In this document: positions 58,725 to 64,000 of the stretch, piece after piece
Position numbering within the stretch: the stretch's first letter is position 1
How the letters are laid out: each line of letters opens with the position of its first letter
Source: Vibrio sp. 16
Lineage (GTDB): Bacteria > Pseudomonadota > Gammaproteobacteria > Enterobacterales > Vibrionaceae
Reading direction: 5' to 3'
Assembly: GCF_963681195.1 (NCBI RefSeq)
Contig: NZ_OY808997.1
Location: 2,914,001-2,978,000, forward strand
DNA length: 64,000 nucleotides
Position numbers and translations under genes: made by a program
The notes under the pieces: model-generated
The model's database searches: none
The model's input: only the letters and a program-made list of their open reading frames with translations
Told to the model about the DNA's origin: nothing

Positions 58725-60422
58725 CTATAAGTAGAGTACGCGTTGCAGCTCAGAGACACTGGTAATGCCCAAACGCAACTTTTCTAAGCCAGATTCTTTT
58801 AATGTCGCCATCCCTTCACTGCGAGCAAGTTGCTCGAGGCTTTGGATTGAAGAGCCCTGCGCGATGGCTTGAGATAAGGTAGGGGTAAAGGACATGACTT
58901 CGTAGATGCCAACACGTCCTACGTAGCCGTTATTACATTCTGAACACCCATCGCTAGATGCACGATAAAGAGTTTCACCTAGGGTTAGGTCGAGTCCTAT
59001 CGCTTGAGTGTGATCGACTTGATAAGCGATTTTGCAATGACTACACAAACGTCGAGCAAGCCGTTGGGCGATAATCAAACTGAGTGAAGAGGCGATATTA
59101 AAGGGCTCGACGCCCATGTTGCTGAGTCTAGCGACACTTTCCGCGGCAGAGTTTGTGTGTAAGGTCGAGAGCACGAGGTGGCCAGTTTGGGCGGCTTTAA
59201 CGGCAATCCCTGCGGTCTCAATATCTCGGATTTCACCCACCATGACGATGTCTGGGTCTTGGCGGAGAAACGCGCGTAAGGCTTGCGCAAAACCAAAGCC
59301 AATTTGAGGTTGGACTTGGACTTGGTTGATACCAGAGAGGTTGATTTCTACGGGATCTTCCGCTGTCGCGATGTTCACTTCCGCTGTGTTTAATAGTTTT
59401 AATCCGGTATAGAGTGAGACGGTTTTACCACTGCCCGTTGGTCCCGTCATAAGGATTAGCCCTTGTGGGCGGCGTAATGCATTCAGGTATTGCTGTTTTT
59501 GTGTGTCATTATATCCGAGGGCATCAATGTTAAGACTCGCCTCACTGCTATCTAGCAAACGGAGGACGATTTTTTCTCCCCACAAGGTGGGTAATGTTGA
59601 AACGCGCATATCAATTGCGGTATTGGTGCCGATTTTTAGTTTAATACGCCCATCTTGCGGAAGCCGCCGTTCTGCGATGTCGAGTTTGGAGAGAATTTTC
59701 AATCGGGCGGCTAAACGTCGACTTAAATGATGTGCAGGTTGCTGGATTTCGACCAAAATACCGTCACAGCGAAGCCTGACGCGATAGGAATCTTCATAGG
59801 GCTCGAAGTGAATGTCGGATGCCCCTTTTCGTACTGCATCAAGCAGAATTTGATTGATGTAACGACTCACCGGAGCGGTGTCTAAACTGAGATCTTCAAT
59901 AGTACCGATTTCATCATCGGAAACATCGACCAGCTGTTCGAGATCTTGTTCATTGAGCTCTTTTTTTGCCGATAATCCCGTCTCTATTGTTCGGCCATAG
60001 AGTTTACGAATTGCACTATGAAGCGCTTTTATATCGGCAAGAACTAGCTCAATTTGCCGACCTGTCGCAAAGCGAAACTCATCTTCTAGTTCAAGGTTTG
60101 TCGGATCGGTAATGGCAATAGTGAGTTGTTGAGCACTTTCATATAGTGGCAAGGCTTGGTGGTGGGTGATGAGTTCCCTCAGCCCTAACTTTTGACACAT
60201 CGCAGCGTAGTCAAATTGGTCAATCTCTACTTTCGGCAGGCCAAAAATGTGTGCGAGTTGCTCGGTCAGTTGCTGGTGTTCAATGAGGTTGAGAGTAAGC
60301 AACGCCTCCGGCACGGATTGGCCGGAGGCTTGACAATGTTCGATAACGCTCGCTTCTTGCGCCGCATCTAAAAGGCGGGCTTGGCGCAAGATAGCTGGGA
60401 GGTTAGTTAGCACTAGCCGCAT
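58725..60422 (-). CDS. pilB: Type IV pilus extension ATPase PilB
   Basis: 565 residues. The N-terminal MshEN-like domain (about 1-150, a c-di-GMP-binding fold in related ATPases) precedes the GspE core with Walker [11 protein letters not shown], the Asp box, Walker B region [12 protein letters not shown], and a four-cysteine zinc site (CSHC...CSEC). It powers pilus extension and, in Vibrio, DNA uptake. Its first 10 nt overlap the end of pilA. Confidence 0.95.
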   Translation of the reverse strand: MRLVLTNLPAILRQARLLDAAQEASVIEHCQASGQSVPEALLTLNLIEHQQLTEQLAHIFGLPKVEIDQFDYAAMCQKLGLRELITHHQALPLYESAQQLTIAITDPTNLELEDEFRFATGRQIELVLADIKALHSAIRKLYGRTIETGLSAKKELNEQDLEQLVDVSDDEIGTIEDLSLDTAPVSRYINQILLDAVRKGASDIHFEPYEDSYRVRLRCDGILVEIQQPAHHLSRRLAARLKILSKLDIAERRLPQDGRIKLKIGTNTAIDMRVSTLPTLWGEKIVLRLLDSSEASLNIDALGYNDTQKQQYLNALRRPQGLILMTGPTGSGKTVSLYTGLKLLNTAEVNIATAEDPVEINLSGINQVQVQPQIGFGFAQALRAFLRQDPDIVMVGEIRDIETAGIAVKAAQTGHLVLSTLHTNSAAESVARLSNMGVEPFNIASSLSLIIAQRLARRLCSHCKIAYQVDHTQAIGLDLTLGETLYRASSDGCSECNNGYVGRVGIYEVMSFTPTLSQAIAQGSSIQSLEQLARSEGMATLKESGLEKLRLGITSVSELQRVLYL

Positions 60423-60814
60423 CCATTAATTTTGACACCTGCGGATGCACTGATTGTACAGTCCCAAGAACCGTCAACCGATCTGGCTAGTTTAACTGAA
60501 CTACCAGAGCCACCACCTGATGTTATACCTACTTCAATGGCTCCCGAAGCGTCAAGAGATACTGTGCCTAGTGCAAACGAAACTGCGCCGATGTCTGAAA
60601 CTGACGCTGGAGCAGCGCCACTTACAGCTAAATAATCTTCATAGTTTGTTTTTAGTGCGGTCGCTGTTGCTAGAGCTGAGCCTAATGCGCCTTTCTCCAC
60701 ATATTTTTGGTACTGAGGGATGGCAATCGCCGCCAATACGCCGATAACTGCCACTACTATCATCAACTCAATCAGCGTAAAACCCTTTGCTTTACGGTTA
60801 TTCGTTTGTTTCAT
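60413..60814 (-). CDS. pilA: Type IV major pilin PilA
   Basis: 133 residues. The prepilin leader [11 protein letters not shown] is followed by [22 protein letters not shown], of which the FTLIE start and E5 define type IVa pilins. The C-terminal part is short, glycine/serine-rich, with a Cys pair near the end (WDC...GCG) forming the D-loop. Pilins are variable between strains. GGAG precedes the ATG. It is followed at once by pilB, overlapping it by 10 nt. In V. cholerae this pilus (ChiRP/DNA uptake) is induced by TfoX. Confidence 0.95.
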   Translation of the reverse strand: MKQTNNRKAKGFTLIELMIVVAVIGVLAAIAIPQYQKYVEKGALGSALATATALKTNYEDYLAVSGAAPASVSDIGAVSFALGTVSLDASGAIEVGITSGGGSGSSVKLARSVDGSWDCTISASAGVKINGCG

Positions 60815-60994
60815 TTGTACTCTCCAAAGTGAAAAAGATTATGTGCCTGAGAGCATAAAAGGGTTAAGTGGAGTGGGGTACGTGGGAAAAGGCGCTTTCC
60901 GAGTAGATTAGGGAAAGTTAATGTTTAGTTGCAGTATGGCGGCAAAAGTTTTCGAGATATCGCACGGTTTAATGTGGTGTTTCTTATGATTGAA

Positions 60995-61022
60995 ACAAAA
61001 ACAGAGGCTTTAATGCCTCTGC
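60995..61022 (-). terminator. Rho-independent terminator of nadC
   Basis: A stem cagaggc/gcctctg (61002-61021) with a 6-nt loop and a UUUUU tract on the minus strand. It lies about 50 nt past the nadC stop. Confidence 0.85.
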
Positions 61023-61070
61023 TTAATAATTGAAAAATATGATTTTTATTCCAGAATCAATGGCTGCTAT

Positions 61071-62018
<948 letters not shown>

Positions 62019-62099
62019 TCAGCCTTTAATCTCGCATTTCATTGCTAAAGGGATAAAATCACAGAAAACTCAAAGGGTAACTTTAGAAAGAGCTCAGCT

Positions 62100-62654
62100 A
62101 TGATTGATGATAGAGGTTGGTATCGACCTGCACGCCATGTTCCCTCGCCATTTTTTGATCAAAGAAGTGATGAAACGGATATTTCGCTATTGGTCGTGCA
62201 CAATATTAGTCTGCCACCGGGGCAGTTTGGCGGTCCGTATATCGAGCAGTTCTTCACTGGCAAGCTCGACCCTTACGAACATCCCTTCTTTAGGGTGATT
62301 CACAACATGGGCGTATCGGCACATTGCCTTATTCGCCGTGATGGAGAGATCATTCAGTTCGTGCCTTTTAATGCCAGAGCTTGGCACGCGGGCGTATCGA
62401 GTTTTGCTGGCCGAGAGAAATGCAACGATTATTCGATTGGCATTGAGCTAGAAGGCTGTGATTACGTGGTTTATACCGATGCACAATATCAATCGTTGAC
62501 AGAGCTGACTCAACAGTTGCAATTGCGTTACCCGCAGATCACTTCCTCAAGAATCACTGGCCATCAGTATATCGCGCCGCTTCGCAAGAGTGACCCGGGC
62601 TTAGTCTTTGATTGGCGACGTTTTCATGATGCATTGAAACGTTGTGAGAGCTGA
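62100..62654 (+). CDS. ampD: 1,6-anhydro-N-acetylmuramyl-L-alanine amidase AmpD
   Basis: 184 residues, cytosolic (no signal peptide). It removes the peptide from anhydromuropeptides during cell-wall recycling; loss derepresses AmpC in species that have AmpR. The amidase_2 fold shows zinc ligands in VVHNISLP, GHQYIAP and KSDPGLVFDW. Divergent from nadC. Confidence 0.95.
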   Translation: MIDDRGWYRPARHVPSPFFDQRSDETDISLLVVHNISLPPGQFGGPYIEQFFTGKLDPYEHPFFRVIHNMGVSAHCLIRRDGEIIQFVPFNARAWHAGVSSFAGREKCNDYSIGIELEGCDYVVYTDAQYQSLTELTQQLQLRYPQITSSRITGHQYIAPLRKSDPGLVFDWRRFHDALKRCES

Positions 62655-62669
62655 GTTCAAGCCGATTAG

Positions 62670-62697
62670 AAAAGGGTTGGCTCTATAACCAACCCCT
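62670..62697 (-). terminator. Terminator of fldB, possibly also of ampD
   Basis: Arms gggttgg (62674-62680) and ccaaccc (62689-62695) with a U-tract on the minus strand, between two convergent genes. Confidence 0.7.
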
Positions 62698-62707
62698 AAA
62701 GCTTTTG

Positions 62708-63229
62708 TTAAAGTGTCTCTTGATACTCAACCAGAACTTGTTCAACCCAAGTCGCGATGCGTTCGTCGCTGAGCTCGTATTGAGAGTCTTCATCCAGAGC
62801 TAAACCGACAAACTTGCTCTGGTCTTCAGTTAGGGCTTTTGATGCTTCAAACTCATAGCTGTCGTCGTTTGGCCAGTATCCGATAAAATTCACTCCCGTT
62901 GCTTTGAGCTCATCGTGCAGCATGCCCATCGCATCAAGATACCATTCTCCGTAACCTTCTTGGTCACCCAGACCAAACAGTGCGACGGTTTTGCCAGCAA
63001 GAGACAGACCGCTGACCTGATCCCAAAGCTCAATCCAGTCTTCTTGAATTTCACCGAAGTCCCATGTAGAGATGCCTAGGAGCAGAAGATCGTAGTCAGC
63101 CATTAGGCTAAGAGGAGAATCTTTTACGTTGTGGATGTCGACAAGATCGTCACCGATGATCGCGCGAATTTTTTCTGCTGCCATCTCGGTATAGCAGGTA
63201 GTTGAGCCGTAAAATAGACCGATTTTCAT
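62708..63229 (-). CDS. fldB: Flavodoxin FldB
   Basis: 173 residues from the ATG at 63229; the frame is open 29 codons further, but the flavodoxin starts [10 protein letters not shown]. The FMN phosphate loop GSTTCYTE is at residues 8-15, with the isoalloxazine-binding [10 protein letters not shown] and [10 protein letters not shown] loops of long-chain flavodoxins. It is an electron carrier. Located next to xerD and divergent from it, as in E. coli. Confidence 0.94.
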   Translation of the reverse strand: MKIGLFYGSTTCYTEMAAEKIRAIIGDDLVDIHNVKDSPLSLMADYDLLLLGISTWDFGEIQEDWIELWDQVSGLSLAGKTVALFGLGDQEGYGEWYLDAMGMLHDELKATGVNFIGYWPNDDSYEFEASKALTEDQSKFVGLALDEDSQYELSDERIATWVEQVLVEYQETL

Positions 63230-63380
63230 AGCTTTTTGTTCTTTACTCGGGAGTTGATAGCGAATTCTAACCACAAATTGGCGAGGTTTGCAGCGAATAT
63301 CGAAGGGAAAGGACAAATTTTATGGCTTTATTGCTTAGCCACACTTACATTGGAGCCATGTCGAAGAATTGAGGAATACC

Positions 63381-64000
63381 GTGTCTGAGGTAATGTCTCC
63401 TGAACAAGGACTTGTTGAACAGTTTTTAGATGCAATGTGGATGGAACGCGGGCTATCAGAAAACACACTAGCGTCTTACCGCAACGATTTAAGTAAACTG
63501 CTTCAATGGATGAGTAAGCATAACTATCGTCTAGATTTCATTAGCTTATCAGGTTTGCAGGAATATCAAACTTGGTTGGCAGACGAAGGCTACAAGCAAA
63601 CTTCTCGTGCTAGAATGCTGTCGGCAATTCGTCGGTTATTTCAGTATTTGCATCGAGAGAAAATCCGCGCGGATGATCCCAGCGCCTTACTCGTAAGCCC
63701 TAAATTGCCTAAGCGTTTACCCAAAGATCTCAGTGAAGCGCAGGTAGACGCGTTGCTTGATGCCCCCGATCCTAATGATCCCATGGAGCTTCGTGATAAA
63801 GCGATGCTGGAACTTTTGTACGCTACCGGGCTACGTGTAACCGAGTTAGTGAGCCTTACGATGGAAAACATTAGCCTACGTCAGGGGGTGGTTCGTGTTA
63901 CGGGTAAAGGGGGCAAGGAACGCCTTGTTCCGATGGGAGAAAACGCAGTCGATTGGATTGAAACTTTTCTTGAGCAGGGGCGGTCTGAGTTACTAGGTGA
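63381..64000 (+). CDS. xerD: Tyrosine recombinase XerD, 3' end outside the window
   Basis: About 206 codons are visible before the window ends, out of about 300 in the family. I chose GTG at 63381 because GAGGA lies 5 nt before it; ATG at 63393 is an alternative. The N-terminal SAM-like core-binding domain (GLSENTLASYRNDL) is complete, and the catalytic domain begins with the active-site Arg in YATGLRVTEL, then VTGKGGKERLVPMG with the catalytic Lys. It resolves chromosome dimers at dif with XerC, controlled by FtsK. Confidence 0.95.
   Translation, partial: MSEVMSPEQGLVEQFLDAMWMERGLSENTLASYRNDLSKLLQWMSKHNYRLDFISLSGLQEYQTWLADEGYKQTSRARMLSAIRRLFQYLHREKIRADDPSALLVSPKLPKRLPKDLSEAQVDALLDAPDPNDPMELRDKAMLELLYATGLRVTELVSLTMENISLRQGVVRVTGKGGKERLVPMGENAVDWIETFLEQGRSELLG

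Overview
The window is a stretch of the larger chromosome of a Vibrio-like gammaproteobacterium. Support comes from the gene blocks (lptD-surA-pdxA-rsmA-apaG-apaH; rpsU-yqeY-dnaG-rpoD; ispD-ispF-truD-surE-pcm-nlpD-rpoS; ffh/rpsP-rimM-trmD-rplS; pilABCD-coaE-zapD-yacG), from mtlA-mtlD-mtlR with a probable MtlS-type antisense region, and from an OlsF-type ornithine-lipid synthase. The species cannot be fixed from this sequence alone. Most of the window is conserved housekeeping DNA; I see no IS element, prophage, CRISPR array or integrase.

Layout. 1-7 kb: the 3' part of a Cache-PAS-GGDEF diguanylate cyclase, a GntR regulator, pykF, a DeoR/AgaR-type regulator and glmS. 7-12.4 kb: the mannitol operon mtlADR (minus strand) and an orphan TRAP solute-binding protein. 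12.6-16 kb: olsF behind a clear Pho box, then ispB, divergent from rplU-rpmA. 16-20 kb: obgE, the two-part exporter yjjP-yjjB, and folA. 20-27 kb: the lptD-surA-pdxA-rsmA-apaG-apaH operon (minus). 27-33 kb: djlA, a GAF/HD-GYP protein with substituted metal ligands, and a 1184-residue FG-GAP/VCBS lipoprotein next to tRNA-Ile2(CAU). 33-38 kb: rpoD, dnaG, yqeY and rpsU (minus). 38-49 kb: tsaD, an alpha/beta hydrolase, plsY (minus), folB-folK-uppP, ftsB-ispD-ispF-truD-surE-pcm-nlpD-rpoS. 48.6-54.7 kb: corB/yfjD and ypjD (minus), ffh, rpsP-rimM-trmD-rplS. 55-63 kb: yacG, zapD, coaE, pilD, pilC, pilB, pilA (minus), nadC (minus), ampD, fldB (minus), and the start of xerD, which runs off the right edge.

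How the genes work together. Envelope and lipid functions dominate: LPS export (lptD with its chaperone surA), undecaprenyl phosphate recycling (uppP), phospholipid and ornithine-lipid synthesis (plsY, olsF), isoprenoid precursors (ispD, ispF, ispB), UDP-GlcNAc supply (glmS), division and hydrolase control (ftsB, zapD, nlpD) and muropeptide recycling (ampD). A second theme is translation and transcription: rplU, rpmA, obgE, rpsU, tsaD, truD, rsmA, rpsP, rimM, trmD, rplS, ffh, rpoD, rpoS. The least explained part is 27.9-33.2 kb: a variant HD-GYP protein and a very large FG-GAP lipoprotein beside the tRNA that serves as the VSP-II integration site in V. cholerae. The best-supported regulatory signals are the Pho box of olsF, the probable mtlA antisense RNA, and a long hairpin in front of truD.
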